From positions 97,270-161,269 of the forward strand of contig JAEQBH010000883.1 in the NCBI GenBank assembly GCA_016808115.1: a stretch of 64,000 nucleotides of DNA, written 5' to 3'. Position 1 is the stretch's first letter; every line of letters begins with the position of its first letter. This stretch comes from Tetrastigma voinierianum. Lineage: Eukaryota > Streptophyta > Magnoliopsida > Vitales > Vitaceae. The notes under the pieces were generated by a model. That model was not told the origin of the DNA, ran no database searches, and saw nothing but the letters and a program-made list of their open reading frames with translations. Of the stretch, positions 32,938 through 46,061 are shown piece by piece. The position numbers and the translations under genes are program-made.

Positions 32938-34599
32938 AATTGACTTTTCTTTGATACCGTATGTGGGAACGATGAAAAAAATCTTGTTGTTCCTTCATCT
33001 TGTTCATGTCAAAAGAAGTACGAGTCACTAAAGATTCAGTCTGATTACTCCCCACCATGTAGCTGGGGCCGGGCATGCGAAGCGAATATCACGCCAGGAG
33101 ACACGGTGGGATGAGTCGTTGTGAAGAAACCACGTAATAACCTGTGTCAAATAACATCCGCTTCTTGTGAGCTACAATATAAGTCGTTTGACTAAATTCT
33201 AATTTTTCCTTTGGAAAAGTGGTTTTTTGGGTAATGCTTTTGACGCAAAAGCTTAGTTTGGAAACAAGTTAATTCCTTGCCACTTTTGTTGATGATTTGA
33301 GGATATATAATCATAATTAATAATTTAAAATAGATTAAAGAGAAATATCAGAATAGAACATCGTAATAGCTATTATTTATTTATTAATTATTTCACCGAT
33401 AAGTTACGTTTAAACCTATCTTATAAAAAAATGTTATGGATAAATAGAATTTTTAAAATAATGGTTAATTTATTTTTAAGACATGTTTAATTTCCTTTTA
33501 TCATAATACTTAATCTAAAATATTGTGCTTAATTTTTCCTGATTTCTGTGTTCAAATATAGGAAAATAATCTAATTATAAACAAATAATAAAATTATTTT
33601 TATTTTAGTTTATTATATTCACTTTCCCTAGTATTTGCATATACCTGAAAATAATATGAGGATTATCAATAAAAACCTATAACCGATAACGTAAGAATTA
33701 ATGGGCAAATCGTTTGTGTGCTACACTTCGACGAAGGAATCCAAAAATGGAAAATATAATAAATACTCCATTTAATTTATTGATTACAGTAAATCTTTCT
33801 CAATTTTTGCAGAGTTAGCTTTCAAAAAACAATTAATAACTTTTATTTTCTTTGTGCTATATTGCATTTTCCTATAATTGAGCTTCTATATTAAAATATT
33901 TAAATACTTTTTTACATATAAGTTATTCTACAAATCTATTTCAACCCTTTTTGTGCTATGTAAAAATAATGTGACTAACTCTTGACTCTATCCTATAAAG
34001 GGTGATTGGTGAAATATTGGTTTAGAAATAAAAAATAAAAAAGTTTTAAATTGAAAAGTCAATTAGTTACCCATTATTTTTGCCCCTTTAATTTAAAAAT
34101 TAAAAAAAATATTTTTGATTTAAAAATTAAAAAGAATACCATATTTTAAATGGAAGGGTCATGCTGCCCATTATTTTAGCCATAATTTTTTAAATACATT
34201 ATCATGTAAAATAATTTGAAATAAAATTGGAAATAAATTCTCCCCCCTCCATTTACTACGGTTAAGTGTTGCTAACCTTTTTAGTGTTTGAGATTATTGG
34301 TTGATAGCTCTTAAAGCCGACCTACAAAGGTTGGAAGTCAAAATGCTGAGTTTTCCATTACTGCCGTACAGGTTAAGTGCTCATGTAATAAGTCGCAAAG
34401 GTCAAGTATTCGGGTCAAGAGATCGCGACCTAAAAACAAGTCTGCTACATAAAGAAGGTGCAAAGGTCAAGTATCTAAGCAAAGAGGCACTTAATCTAAA
34501 CAAGTCCTGGCCGACAAATTAAACGTGCTATATAAAATGTGTGTGCCTATATGTGCAAGTTCACATGTTGCCTCAAGTAATATAATGAAACTATGAGTA
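32938..34599. other. AT-rich spacer without a recognised gene
   Basis: The first ~60 bases continue repeat F (TTGACTTTTCTTTGATACC lines up with TTGGACTTTCAAATACC at 36563). The remainder is AT-rich with an internally repeated patch around 34085-34135 (TTTAAAAATTAAAAA twice). No terminal repeats or coding potential could be assigned. Confidence 0.4.
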
Positions 34600-35995
34600 T
34601 CATCCCATGAGGATTAGGTTCCTAATTACCAAAATTAGAATAGTCCTGGCTTTATTCGAATTAACACAAAGATGAGATTTAAATGGAAAACAAACTAAAT
34701 TAAAGAAATCCTAAACTAAAGCCTCTAACATGTAAAGAGAAAATGTAATTACAAGAATGCCTAGGGTTTTGATTTCATATAACAAATTCCTATGGTGAGG
34801 CTCTACTTGTTCCCAATGATGCCTAAATCATATATTAATGGTGAATTTCACCTAAGCACATGCTATTCTTTCTCAAGCAATAACAATCTACCCTTGAAAA
34901 ATGTTATACTATATCTCTAACTTTGAACCATCATAACCAAGGATGCATTAAGTAATTGAAACCCAACAAGCCACATGTAACCTATAACACCCTATTATAT
35001 GGTGAAACATGACATCTATTCATGGTCTAACCTAATTATTTGTTTCTCAACCTCAAATTAGGTCACAAATCATGTTAACGTGATCAATCATCAACAAGCA
35101 TGAAGACTAGAATAGGAACATTTTAATATAACGAGGTTCAGCCGCTCAAAAGATTTATTAAATTGTGCCACAACAACATAGTTGATTGTCAAACTACATC
35201 AAAAAACCCTAGAAAAATGAGATTAGATCATGGAGAGGAGAAATACAACCAAAAAAAAAGAAGAGAAAACATAAAGAGGAGAAGCAATAGCCTATATGGA
35301 AGATGAAATGCTCGATCTTCTCTTCAATCTTCCTCTTCTTCTTCAATCTTCTTCCTTCTCCTAAAGAGAGTTGTGCCCTAGGGTTTAGAAACCTTAAGGG
35401 CTTCCCTCTTTGCATCCAAGAGAATCTCACTCTTTGCCTCCACGAACTCCCCCTAGAAAAAGCCCTAATTTCTTTCTCTTATAAGCCAAAAACCAAGAGC
35501 GAGAGTAGATGGGCTTTGGCAAAACATGGGCCCTTGACATACACGCTGTAGCGTGGTGGATCTACGCTGTAGAGTGGAGAAATGGGGAGCTACTAGAAGA
35601 GGAACAACCAAACCACTCTGAATCGTGAGCATCCACGCTGCAGCGTGAGTGTGCTGAGATTATTCTGATATTCGTCCTTTTATGTCTCCTTCACTTCCTG
35701 ATGTCGTATATTGCTCATCCGGACCCTGAATCGCGATCTTGGTATATATGAAAAGCCCTCGGAGTCTAGAATGCGTCCATACCAATGAGGGAGTCATGGG
35801 AGGACATCATGTAGGCGAAAGGATCACATGTTTCCTGCACTACATGATGACTTTGCCGATTTTTCTTTGATTTTGCTCATTTCCACTCAATGGTTGGCAC
35901 ACCATGTGTCTGAGAAAAATAGAGCATTTAGGACACTCATTTATCTCATAAAACTACTAAACCCAAACAAAACATGTGGATAAAATAAGTATTTA
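34600..35995 (-). repeat. Probable LTR-derived remnant (minus orientation)
   Basis: On the minus strand a TTATAAGAG box (35478-35486) is followed by GA-rich sequence (the CT-rich text at 35310-35370), the same TATA plus purine-leader layout seen in other LTRs here. The segment contains three CACGCTGYAGCGTG-type palindromes. Neither edge was found, so the assignment is tentative. Confidence 0.35.
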
Positions 35996-35999
35996 TGAT

Positions 36000-36720
36000 A
36001 CTCCATCATCCGCCAAGGCAAAGACTCCACCTAGGTCACACACTCGCGGCGAAGGCCACAGATTCTCGCCCCACAGCCCAAATTCCTGTTTCGCTCTTTT
36101 GTCAAGTGATGGCATGTCCATCATAAGATGTATCGTTCAGTCTTACCCAACTTTTGTAAACAAGAAATGAGAGGCGGGCCTAACACACTCATGGCTATAG
36201 TCTAATCCATGTAGTCAGCCAAGCCGCCAGCCACTGCACACACTCATCTCCGATAGGCGGGGCCTAAAGCCGCCACCGACACAATCGTTGACACACACCT
36301 CGCTGCTGAGCAGGTGGAGCCCAAAAGGCTATCATCAAGACTCTACGTAGCTGCCTAAAGTGATGGTACTCGAGTGAGACCCACTAACCGAAAGATGTGG
36401 CGAATAAGGAATGGCCAAGTGTCTAGATAAGGAAGCAAACACGTGTTGCCCAAAAAACCTATAAAAGAACTAGGGAGTAAAAAAAGGAAAAAAATGAAAC
36501 AAAGAAGAAAATAAGAGGAAAAAAAAAACTATGAAGATCCAAGGACCCATGAGGGGAGCCCGAGAGCACTTGGACTTTCAAATACCACAATAGAAATATG
36601 TCGTAGCCCAAGGAGGAGCAAAGGAGGAGATCGCTTTGAAACCTTAGAGAATAGAAGGGAGGATGAGATCATGTTGGAAACCCTAGAGTATAGAAGGGAA
36701 AGATGTCGTCGCTAAGGAGA
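36000..36720 (+). repeat. Dispersed repeat F, copy 2 (unoccupied G insertion site)
   Basis: Homologous to 23600-24110 plus 25370-25678 plus the bases after 32933, without element G and without the 1.2 kb block. CCTATAAAAG (about 36459) followed by a GA-rich run (36480-36530) may be a promoter of the parent element. The AGAGCACTTGGACTTTC stretch corresponds to the G target. Confidence 0.65.
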
Positions 36721-37350
36721 AGTAGAGGAGGATAATGTATTGAAAACCCTAGAGAATGGATGGGAATTAAGGAAAAAATATATTTATATAGGAATGGTTT
36801 TTTAGTACCTTTAATGTGTAGGTAGGGTAGGGCAGATGATTGGAAACCTGGTATCGACCCGAACCTGATCTGGGTTTTAAAATCTAATCCCAAACCTATT
36901 TCAAACCCGATTAGTGTTAACCCATACCCGTCAATAGAGGTGGGGTGGCAAACTCCAATTGACTCCAGGAGTTTTCTATTCCTACTTCTAAACTTACATC
37001 ATTTAAGAAGAACTGACGCACGAACAACAAAGCTTATCGACCACAGCTCACTATCGTCCAATGGTCAAACTGCGGTTGAATTAGTAACATCATAAATATA
37101 TATTTTAAATTAAAATAATTTTAAAACTTTAAATTATATAATTTAATATTGATATTATTATTTATTCATTTTTATATAGTTGTATTAATATTTAAATATA
37201 AAAATTTAATGAAAATGGAAAAAATAACATTATATATTTATATTTATGTTTATATTATATTTTGAATTAGTACGTGTAACTTTTTTATTATAGATTTGCA
37301 AAAGCCACATGGTAGCTAAAGAGGTCATAGATTCATGTCTCGCTTCGTCA
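36721..37350. other. AT-rich spacer
   Basis: Contains a patch rich in CCCGA/ACCCG words (36840-36940) resembling the one at 22950-23060, then AT-rich DNA. No gene, no clear repeat boundary. Confidence 0.35.
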
Positions 37351-37723
37351 TGTGGTGACGAGACAAAACCCGAAAATTAGAAATTTTCAAAAATGGAAAA
37401 ACGATAATAATAATAATAAATTGTCAAAATGGTTCAGGGAAACCTAGAAAATTCTCTAGATCTCGGATGACGAAACGGACTACGCGCACTGGCTCTCGAA
37501 TCTAGGACCCGTAGTGTTTCATCCACTCGAGACAAGCCGAATATTTATTTATTTTCTTGGTTATGTTTCACAAGGATTCTCAGGACTAGATTTTTACAAA
37601 AATCTCAGAAGTCAAGAAATGGCTTGAGCTAAGTTCATTTAAAATAAAGTGAACTGAAAAGAAATAAATTGTTTCGGGACAGAAACGGATCCAAATGAAG
37701 CAATATAAACCATGTATTCAAAA

Positions 37724-37724
<1 letters not shown>

Positions 37725-37765
<41 letters not shown>
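37725..37765. repeat. (AAT)n microsatellite
   Basis: About 14 perfect AAT units inside LTR I; a shorter AAT run is at 37405-37420. Confidence 0.95.
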
Positions 37766-37768
<3 letters not shown>

Positions 37769-38111
37769 GGGATAAAATCACAAAAAGGGAGGAGACGGAC
37801 GGGTGAGAGAGAGGGCGTCAAGAGGGGAATTTTATTTTTTATTTTTCTTTTCTTTGCTTCTTTCTCAAATTTATGAAAATCGGACCGTAGGTTTTCATCG
37901 AGGTCGGTTAGCAAGTCGATCCACGCGTTAGCGCTACGCGTGATACCAAAAATCTGAAAGTTTCACAAACTCCACAAGATAGGGAATTTTTCTACTTGTG
38001 TTATTTTTAGCCTAAAGGCCATTTAATGGCTTGGGATTGGCTTAGAGGCCGTGACCATAAATTTCAGTTCCCAATTTTTTAGACTGAGCATAGGAATTTT
38101 TAGGAATTTTT

Positions 38112-38220
38112 GGGACTGCTTTCGGACAGTTCGGGTTGAATTTCGGGACTGTTTTTGGACAGTCTTGGCTAAATTTTTGGGACTGTGTTCAAACAGTCTA
38201 GGCTAAAATTTGAGGACTGC
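38112..38220 (+). repeat. Hairpin-forming 33-34 bp tandem repeat in LTR I
   Basis: Three units plus the start of a fourth. Each begins GGGACTG and contains a second arm such as GACAGTC or AACAGTC about 8 bases later, so every unit can fold into a 6-bp stem. Units differ mainly in the loop and in the TTGGCTAAATTT tail. Confidence 0.8.
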
Positions 38221-38687
38221 TAGCGCTGACTAAGTTCGGTTTGGTTTTGATCCCGAGACCGATGTCTTCTAAGCCAGGTTGTATTTGGTATCCACAATTC
38301 GTGATTTAATCGTGAAGGGAATTCAAGAGGTGCCCTATAATATGTGGGTCCTAGATTTGGGGCCATTTTGTGTGTTATGGCTTTTATGAATAACATGCAG
38401 TGTGTGAGAATTATGTTGATGCATGCTAATTGATGTATTAACATGGATTGTATGGATGTAAATTATATGTAAAAATTATAATTGTCCATGTATTAATGTT
38501 TCATGTAGCACTATATATACATGTAACATGAAGGAGAATGTATCGACATCATGCATTTCATATGCACGTCACATTAAGGCCAAGTCTGTGGGTGCATGGT
38601 ACTATTATTCACCATTCTTTGCGGACGAGGTGAGCTCGAAATGGGGACAACGCCCAAAATCGAGACTCACTGTATAAAATAATAATA

Positions 38688-41372
38688 TGTAATGCTCAAA
38701 ATACTCCTAGAATTTTTTATAATAATTTTAGTATATATTCGGTATGAATTGAATCAAACTCGGGCTTTTCCGTAACCGATAACTCAGGAAAAGTAAATTT
38801 AAAGTGTGGGCATATGATTGAATATTTTATGCTAAAATTGAGAAATGGATCAACCCAGAATAAACTCATGAAAAGGGAAAATTGTGGAAAATTGTAAAAT
38901 ACTTTACCTAAGGGTCAATGATAGCTTAAATGCTAATGGGAAAAATAAATGATAAATGATAAGGAAAGTAAAATAAAGAGTTAGAATGTCAAAATTGGGA
39001 AATTAGACTTATTGGGTGGCCAAACAAGGCCTTATGAAGAATAAGTGATTAAGACAAAAAAAAAATGGAAAAATGAGAATTTGGAATAGGGTGGAAGACC
39101 AAACATGGCCTTACACTTAAGGACTTCTATAAAGACCAGCAATGTGGTCTTGTACTCATTTCTTTGAGCCATCATGTTTTGGAGAAGAGGATAGGAGAGA
39201 AAGGGGAGAAGCGAGCTAGGTTCCAAAGATCAAGCTTCAGGACCCTTTCCTGCATTTATTGCTCCTAAGAGGCCAAACAACATACAAGAAGAGATTTAAA
39301 GAGGTTCAAGGTAAGAAAAATCAAAACCCTAACCTCATATTTTGATTTAGATTTTGGGGAAATGCCCAAACTTGAGAGAAAAGAGTTTTCATTGATTCTA
39401 AACCACTTTTGGAGTTGTTTTAAAGGGATTCCATGGTGAATTTTTGATACGACAAATCGAGAAGATTCAGGGAAGAAACAGGAAAATGCCAAAATCGAAA
39501 ATTCCTCTCGGGCGAAATCCCAGTGGTGTACCGACACAGTCGGGAAATGCACTTACAGGGTGTAAGAAAACTGCACCTAAGACAGTGAAGGGCACGACAA
39601 AGTTGTGCAAAGGGTAACCCCGCACCCAGACAGTCAAGGGCATACTCCCAGATAAAGGTTCCAAGAGCCCCATTTTCATGTTTTAGCCGTTAAGTCCCAT
39701 TCGTATACCGATGTTCAGTGGACCCTAAGAAAGGATTAATGGGGGTTCACCATGTTAGAGCTAGGTGAAAAATGCATCGTGACTCGCCGCCTGGGCTGGT
39801 TACTTCGCTTCGTCACTGATGATGTTCGCCTTCGCGTACTTTAAAGGTCTTAACCCAAGACTTTTTAACAAAAATAAATTTGTAATTCACTAAAATTGTT
39901 TAACAATTGTTTATCCACTAAGAAAAATGAATGTTATCGACTAGGACGGAGATGACGCCTAACCTAGGACTCCAGATCGGCTATATGAAGCTGATTCGAC
40001 AAATGGTTGTTTCCGACTCTATTCTTATTTCAAGTATTTTGGTAGTTACTGGCAACTATGAAATGAGTACGTGAATGAGTATATGGAATAAGTATTATTA
40101 GATTGAGTATATCTTGAAAAGATAATACTTAAAGTGAATATGAAATTGAAATGATAATTGAAAACCGAATAAATGTGAATGACGATATGGACTGATTCAT
40201 CAAACTAACTGGTCATAAATGTGAATTGAATGATATCAATGAACCGCTGGACGGGGATGCAATTCAATCCAGATCCGCTACCGGGCGGGGCACCCCCAAA
40301 TTATCCACGTCCACCGGTGGGATGCACTAATCGACATCCGCCATGATGACATATGACATCAAGAAATGTCCCACTCGCAGATGCACCAATCTGGCATCCA
40401 TCGCGGATGGCGATATACTGTTAAGTGGATACCGTCGGGATGCACCAAACGGCATCCTATGGTGGGAGACCAATAAGTGATAAATTAATGCGGTCGGATG
40501 TACCCAAACGGATCCGCTGCGATGGGAGACTAATTGTTAATGTATAAGCGCATCACCGGTCGATAAGGGCGGATTCATCAAATGGAATCACGAAATGTAA
40601 ATTGAATAGTCAAGGTGAAAGAACCAATACTGATGAGTGTAATGGATTCTTATGTATATGCTAAATCTCATAAATTGAATGGTGAATGGAATTGTTGCAT
40701 TGAAATACATATATTATGGTAAATGATTTGTATATTGAAAGCATGTGGAAATGAATAGCATGAGTATATGTTGGATATATTAGGTATGGTTTAATGTTAA
40801 ATGCATGCCAGTTAAATTGAATATTGAAATAGAATCAGATAGAACCACTACATGAAAATGCTTAATGCTGTAGTTTTATCTATGCGCAGTATCGGTAAGC
40901 AAAGAGTAAAGAAGTGCCAAGATCACGCAACGAAGAGTCATCATAGAGAGAGTACGACGTATAAGTATATACTCCGTAATTTGCAGTGTATCATTCCTTT
41001 GAACAAGTGGTATTTTGTAAACAAAGAAGCAAACCTAAACTTGATTTCAGATATCATTTTGAAAGGTACTATAATGCCTTTCAAATGTATTTTGTTAATC
41101 GCGATGTCACCAATTGCTTTGAATTTGTAAATGATTATAATGTTCAAACCTGAAACCGCAATCCAAATGAATTAATAAAATGTTTTGATAAGATAAATGA
41201 AATAGCCTGAGTAAACTGCTCGGCTCGATCCATTATCTGGTCGGGTCGGACCCTGGCCGCGACATTTTGAAAAAGAAATTTAATAACACATAAATTAAAA
41301 GAAATTCAATGGGCGTCTCCCGGGGTTTCGTTCTGACTCGCTTATTCGGTTTGACTAAGTTCTAACGCTACA
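38688..41372 (+). mobile_element. Insert A2: solo LTR of family A (2.7 kb) inside LTR I
   Basis: TGTAATGCTCAAAATACTCC start, AACGCTACA end, and a perfect TAATA duplication (38683-38687 and 41373-41377). It aligns in order with LTR A, including the ATCAGATAGAACCA segment (40836) and the GCGCAG segment (40886). CTATAAAG at about 39129 followed by a GA-rich run (39180-39214) mirrors the promoter layout of A. Confidence 0.85.
40195..40560 (+). repeat. Degenerate tandem array in LTR A2 (about 5 units of ~70 bp)
   Basis: Units share GGTGGGATGCACC, AAACGGCATCC and GGGAGACCAAT-like text. Equivalent to the 5040-5392 array but with a different consensus. Confidence 0.7.
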
Positions 41373-41964
41373 TAATAAATCACGCAGGTTCGAGTTACAA
41401 GACGGGCGTGACTTCCCAGTGGGTGAAAGACCCAAATTTGACTTGGTCGACATATGGATCAAGCGATGAAAGTTCATAAAGTACTGGAAGGAGATGCTAA
41501 GCCCTGTGGTGAGACCCCTGGAATTCGCAACCCAAATAAACACACCTGCTTTTAGTCATCGGGTGAAACACTAATAACTGGTTTTTCACACTCGAGTTGC
41601 AGGTGTGAGAGCCTGGCCCACTCGTGTCAGGCATGAGAGTCTTATCTCATGCATGACACCTGAACATTCCATATAGGATTTACTTATGGAATTATTTGAC
41701 GTTTATGTACCGCTTGATTGCATGAGCACAGGCGGAGTACCCTGTAGAGAATTTTTCATCGGGGCATTGCTCACCCACTGGTGGACCCTTCGTGCAATGG
41801 TACAGGAGACGACGCCTCGATCGAGGCTGTGATTATGAATAAAGGTCTAATTCGTGGCCTTGATGTATATAAAAAGAATTGTAATTAAATTTTCGGATCA
41901 TCAGACAAATAGTCGAGTATGTAATTATGGTAAGAGGCCACTGATCTGACTCTTTACATCGTCA

Positions 41965-43100
41965 TTAACTATTAATTTTCATATTTTTGATTTGAAGAAG
42001 AATGAATGGGTCCCAATAAAGGTGGATCAGGACAGGTGGTGTCGTAAACTATATTAGAACAAGCTTGTTTTAATATATGTTCAGATAAGAGTTGAAATAA
42101 ACTCTGCGGATTATCAAGTATAATGTGCTGTATGTTAGGTAGAGCTTCCTAACAAAGGAGAATTTGCTCGATTTTTGTGGGAATGATGATCCCATTAAAG
42201 TGGACACAACCACGTGGTGTCAGTAACCAAATCCATAGGAATTCCACAAATACCGTGGTCAACTGATCTCAGATAGGTGTCACATATCTAATCTATCCGC
42301 CTCCAATTAGTAAATGTTAGTACGGATTCCACACCTACTAATTCTAGCGTCCTAGCCTTGCTCCCTTCTATAGGTTGCCAAGCCGCCGTCTAACACAACC
42401 ACCTGATACAAGGATAGGTCCAAGGTCGATGAAGTTGCTTAACACAAGACATGTCCATGATGAACCACTGTCATACTCCTAATAACCGACAACACGGACT
42501 CCGTAGCTCCACCCATCTTATCAAGATGACGGGAACAAAGAACCGCCAGAGATACTTCCGGGCCTCACATGGCACCAGATAGAAATACACCCATTATAAA
42601 GGGAAAAGACCATTACAAAGGAAATGAGAGACTTCCCAAAGAGAGGAGAGAAAAATAAAACAAATAAAACTGGACTGACTACCAACAATTGCCGGGCCGC
42701 TTGGCTGTCGCGGCCTGGGGCTTAGAGAAAGTCTTACTGAGAAGTCCTCCATTTTTTAGCATCATAGCCATAACGGGGAGAGATAATTTGGGAAAACAAA
42801 TTTGGAAAAGAATTTTGTGAGGAGTCAAGTTTTCACCAAGTATCAACCGGGAAGGACTTGACACTTCGCAGCCTAAGAGAATAGATCTCTAAGCGTGAGA
42901 CTCGTCTCGTGTTTGATCCCTTGTTTGTCAATCAAATTTTTAAGTTGAACATTTCATTACTTGTTCCACACACACACATTTCATTACTTGTTCCACACAC
43001 ACACACATATATATTTTGTCAAATTATAAGGTGTTTTGAGCGAACCCGTACACACACGAGGAAGCATCTTTAAGTCATTTACACTGGGGACATCTCATAC
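41965..43100 (+). repeat. Probable gypsy LTR remnant (Tat-like)
   Basis: An ATTATAAAGGG box (about 42592) lies ahead of a purine-rich stretch, and the segment CGTGTTTGATCCCTTGTTTG, CAAATTTTTAAGTTGAAC (42907-42950) has the look of the 3' part of Tat/Ogre-type LTRs. Two GTGGTGTC-containing blocks 180 bp apart (42037 and 42215) suggest internal repetition. Edges unresolved. Confidence 0.35.
42950..43014 (+). repeat. 28-bp direct duplication with (CA)n
   Basis: CATTTCATTACTTGTTCC followed by CACACACA occurs twice in immediate succession, then CA becomes TA repeats. Confidence 0.9.
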
Positions 43101-44246
43101 AAGGCGGGATGGATCATAAGGAAGATAAAACTCTACCACATAATATAGCTATATTTCTAGGGCTCGAACTAAAAACCACTGATTAAGTTAGAAGAAACCC
43201 CAACAATATTACTTACAACTTTTATATATACATTCCAAAGAAAAAAAATGCATAGACAAGGTCAAGTATGGTAATGTAGTCACGCATCATCCTGGATTAA
43301 ATCCAGTGGGCCGAGCCCATCGCATATAATAAAAAAGGATAGCGCCTGAACATTTCGTTCATGTGTACCGATTTTGTTCAATTTAAAAACTGCTTTGTAT
43401 CATCATCTAATTGCTTTGTATCTTTAACTACTATAAAGATATGGTTCAATCATTAACCTAGTTTTTAAAAAGAGGATTAGGTATTTAATCATAAAATTAG
43501 ATATTGATGGTGCCTAAAATAAAAGCAGCCCACAGGCCTAAGGAACGTGCCTTGAAACGGGTTGGCATCCTCCATGGGCAAAGCGTAAGAGGCTCCCCAC
43601 GAGGAACTCGACTCATAACGATGTCCCTGTTCTGCTCGGGGCCCAAAGGGCAAACAAACCAAGCCCAGTGGGTCGAACCTATGATCAGGAACTAACTGAC
43701 CACTAAGTGAGCCGTAAAGGAAAGCACTCCAGACTGCAATCTGATATCAATTAAGGAAAGAAGGATCCCCCACGATTACAACCTTCTAATTATCCTCTAA
43801 ATATTCTACAATGATATGGTTAAAAGATCCCTTACCAATGGGAGAGGACGCCATCATCATCCAACAAGTGAAACTTAACGTAATTATAGCCATCGCTAAT
43901 CCCACCAAAGAAAAAGGTACATTATCATATCGCTTAACAATAATAGTTGAATTCTTCCTTCCCAAAGAAAGAAATCGACTTAGGCACGGAGAGTCGGCAG
44001 CGCATCCCATCGGACCATCCTCAAAGGTGTCAGAGGTTATTCCCGGCGATCCACCAAAATCTAATTCCCATAACCCCATAGGCTCCAAAACAAAGATCGG
44101 AGCAGAAAAAGCACCACAGCTTAAGGCCACCGTGGGAACGACTGCTCTTTACAAATAAACCGATTTCGTTGATTAGTGTTAATAATTTGAAACATATAGA
44201 GTCACGTCCTCTGGCACCTCAAGACCAGACAACGCTGATAAATAAG
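43101..44246. other. Unassigned sequence
   Basis: Two ORFs of about 115 codons overlap on opposite strands at 43786-44158 without a recognised domain. A near-palindrome CTGGATTAAATCCAG occurs at about 43293. The last five bases, ATAAG (44242-44246), are the left copy of the H2 target duplication. Nothing else is assignable. Confidence 0.35.
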
Positions 44247-45544
44247 AACCCGGCGACATCTTGATCTATTAATGCTATTAGCAACTAGATGTGAGGCCCT
44301 CTGTGAGCCACAATCAGCGCCCCGGCCGAGAGTTAGCGTAACTCACTAGATAGGTGCAACGACCACAAAGATGAACAACAGCCCACGGAGGTCATGAACA
44401 CTCATACCACAGAGGAGCAACACCTCGGCGCCCTCGAGACGGCTGATGGAAGAGAGAGCCAGAGGACCGCAGGGTAGATCCCAACGTTAAACCGAGGTCA
44501 ATTCCTAAGGTAACCAAGGGTTTCCGTGGTCCTTTTCCTCACGCTGGGAAGATGACTATAGTCATTCTCGAACCTGATCTTCATTTAGCTATAAAATCAC
44601 CCTTAATAAATATCCTTAAAAAAATGGCATCCAAAGGGCCATCGCGTTTCGTCAAGCAGTTATTAATACCTCGAGTCACCTTACAATGGATCATGTTTAT
44701 AACTAACAAACATCAATGATCTAACATTGCCATCCAATGAGCCCAAAAAGATTACCAATTAATAACCATGCAAGGTGACTCAAAAGGGATGAAAACCTAA
44801 AGTTAAATATGGAGAACAGTGATGGCAGAGGATACCTGCGTGAAAAACATGGAAACCTTAGGTATGCCACAACCACTTTACCTCAACACCTTCTACTTCA
44901 AGGAGAGGGAGGTTTAGTCGCTCATCCTTTGAGAAAACCTTCTCAAAGGGTGTTTGGTAGGAGAGAAAATGAAAAAGAAAATGAGAGAAAGAGAGAAACG
45001 GGAGCTTCCTGAAGAAGCTTCCCAAAGCCAATATTTACAATAAAATGAAAAAAAAGTCCTTTTCAAAGTCTTGGTTGTGTTGGATTTATACCCAACTCAT
45101 TACACCACAAAAAACTACAATCCAACACTATTACAAGGAGAATTTTGGGAAGAAATACAAAAAGGAGAACAAAAAGGTCAAACTACAAAGAAGAAGGTTG
45201 GTGATGAATGAAGTGGCAAGAGTCGTGAATAAGGCGCATGATGAACAAGTGTCGCAAAGGAACCAAATTTCGTAGGTGCTCCAATTTCTTCACTTTTTGC
45301 TCTTTCTTCCTTCTAGATCTGACCAACGATGAGTTCAACCTGGGTTCTTCGTGTTTGAATTGACTGATAATTTTGGTCCGATTTATCTTGCAAAACTACA
45401 AAATTAGCCACAAAAAATGAGAGCAAGAGAATATGGTGGACTCCTTAATGTGCAAATCGGGTTAATTATAATGATTAGTACACAAACACCCTCCAAAACC
45501 TATAACCATTGTGGTTCGAAATAGCACTTTTTGGGCACTAATCA
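44247..45544 (-). mobile_element. Insert H2: solo Athila-type LTR (1.3 kb)
   Basis: Minus-strand start TGATTAGTGCCCAAAAAGTG at 45544. The body matches the LTRs of H in reverse: the GGAAGATGACTATAGTCATT part corresponds to GGATGACCTATAGTCATT, and CCTAAGGTA also matches. ATAAG flanks both ends (44242-44246 and 45545-45549). The left end begins AACCCGGCG where the family ends in a TGATTCG-type inverse, so about a dozen terminal bases have changed. The length agrees with the 1.31 kb LTRs of H. Confidence 0.68.
45472..45544 (-). repeat. Terminal inverted repeat (hairpin) of LTR H2
   Basis: 73 bases with TGATTAGT at the outer end and ACTAATCA at the inner end; the inner half is less perfect than in LTR E. 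Confidence 0.7.
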
Positions 45545-46061
45545 ATAAGGAGACTCTCCGCTTGAACCTGACTCTGAAAAGAAGCGTGTGTTCCAAGCGC
45601 GAGACCGCCGAAAGACGTTAAAGGTACTAAGGACCCAAGGTCAGGCCTAATAGTTTCCAAGCCCGGCGACCTAAGACTAAGAAACTCCACAAGCAAGGAA
45701 GGACTCACCATGGAAATCGGGACCCACCGGGAAGGACCCATATCAGACACGAGTACTTCGGTCCCGGCAACCATGAGCCCAAACAAAGGAGGGAAAGATC
45801 TTACAACACCCCTGTAATGCCGAGCACCTCAAGCCGTTTACCCATAAACCTCCAATCAGACTTATTAATAAACGCACGCTCTATTTCCACTTAGTCACCA
45901 CTCGCTATTTTCAGCCTACCAACTTCATAAATCGCGAAGAAAGCCAAGAGGCTGGCTTAGTCACAACCGAGGACCCGCATGGGTCAGGGGAAGACAAAAA
46001 GAAGACAAACATCATACAAGTACACACGTTTCCAAAAGACTGTACTTTTATAACAGTTATC

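Larger units (their letters stand above)
37351..41964 (+). mobile_element. Insert I: solo LTR of a C-like gypsy family, interrupted by A2
   Basis: It starts TGTGGTGACGAGAC and its body lines up with the LTRs of C, e.g. the stretch with TGTGTGTTATGGCTTTTATGA and AATAACATGCAG, and the AAGAATTGTAATTAAA tail. TCGTCA precedes it (37345-37350) and also occurs directly after the proposed end at 41964, so the duplication is one base ambiguous. Net length without A2 is about 1.9 kb, shorter than the C LTR because the GAGCTGA array part is missing. No second LTR or coding region was found. Confidence 0.5.

Noticed and set aside
43786..44158. Pair of ~115-codon readings on opposite strands
   Set aside because: They overlap almost completely, contain no recognised motif, and have no codon evidence favouring either strand.
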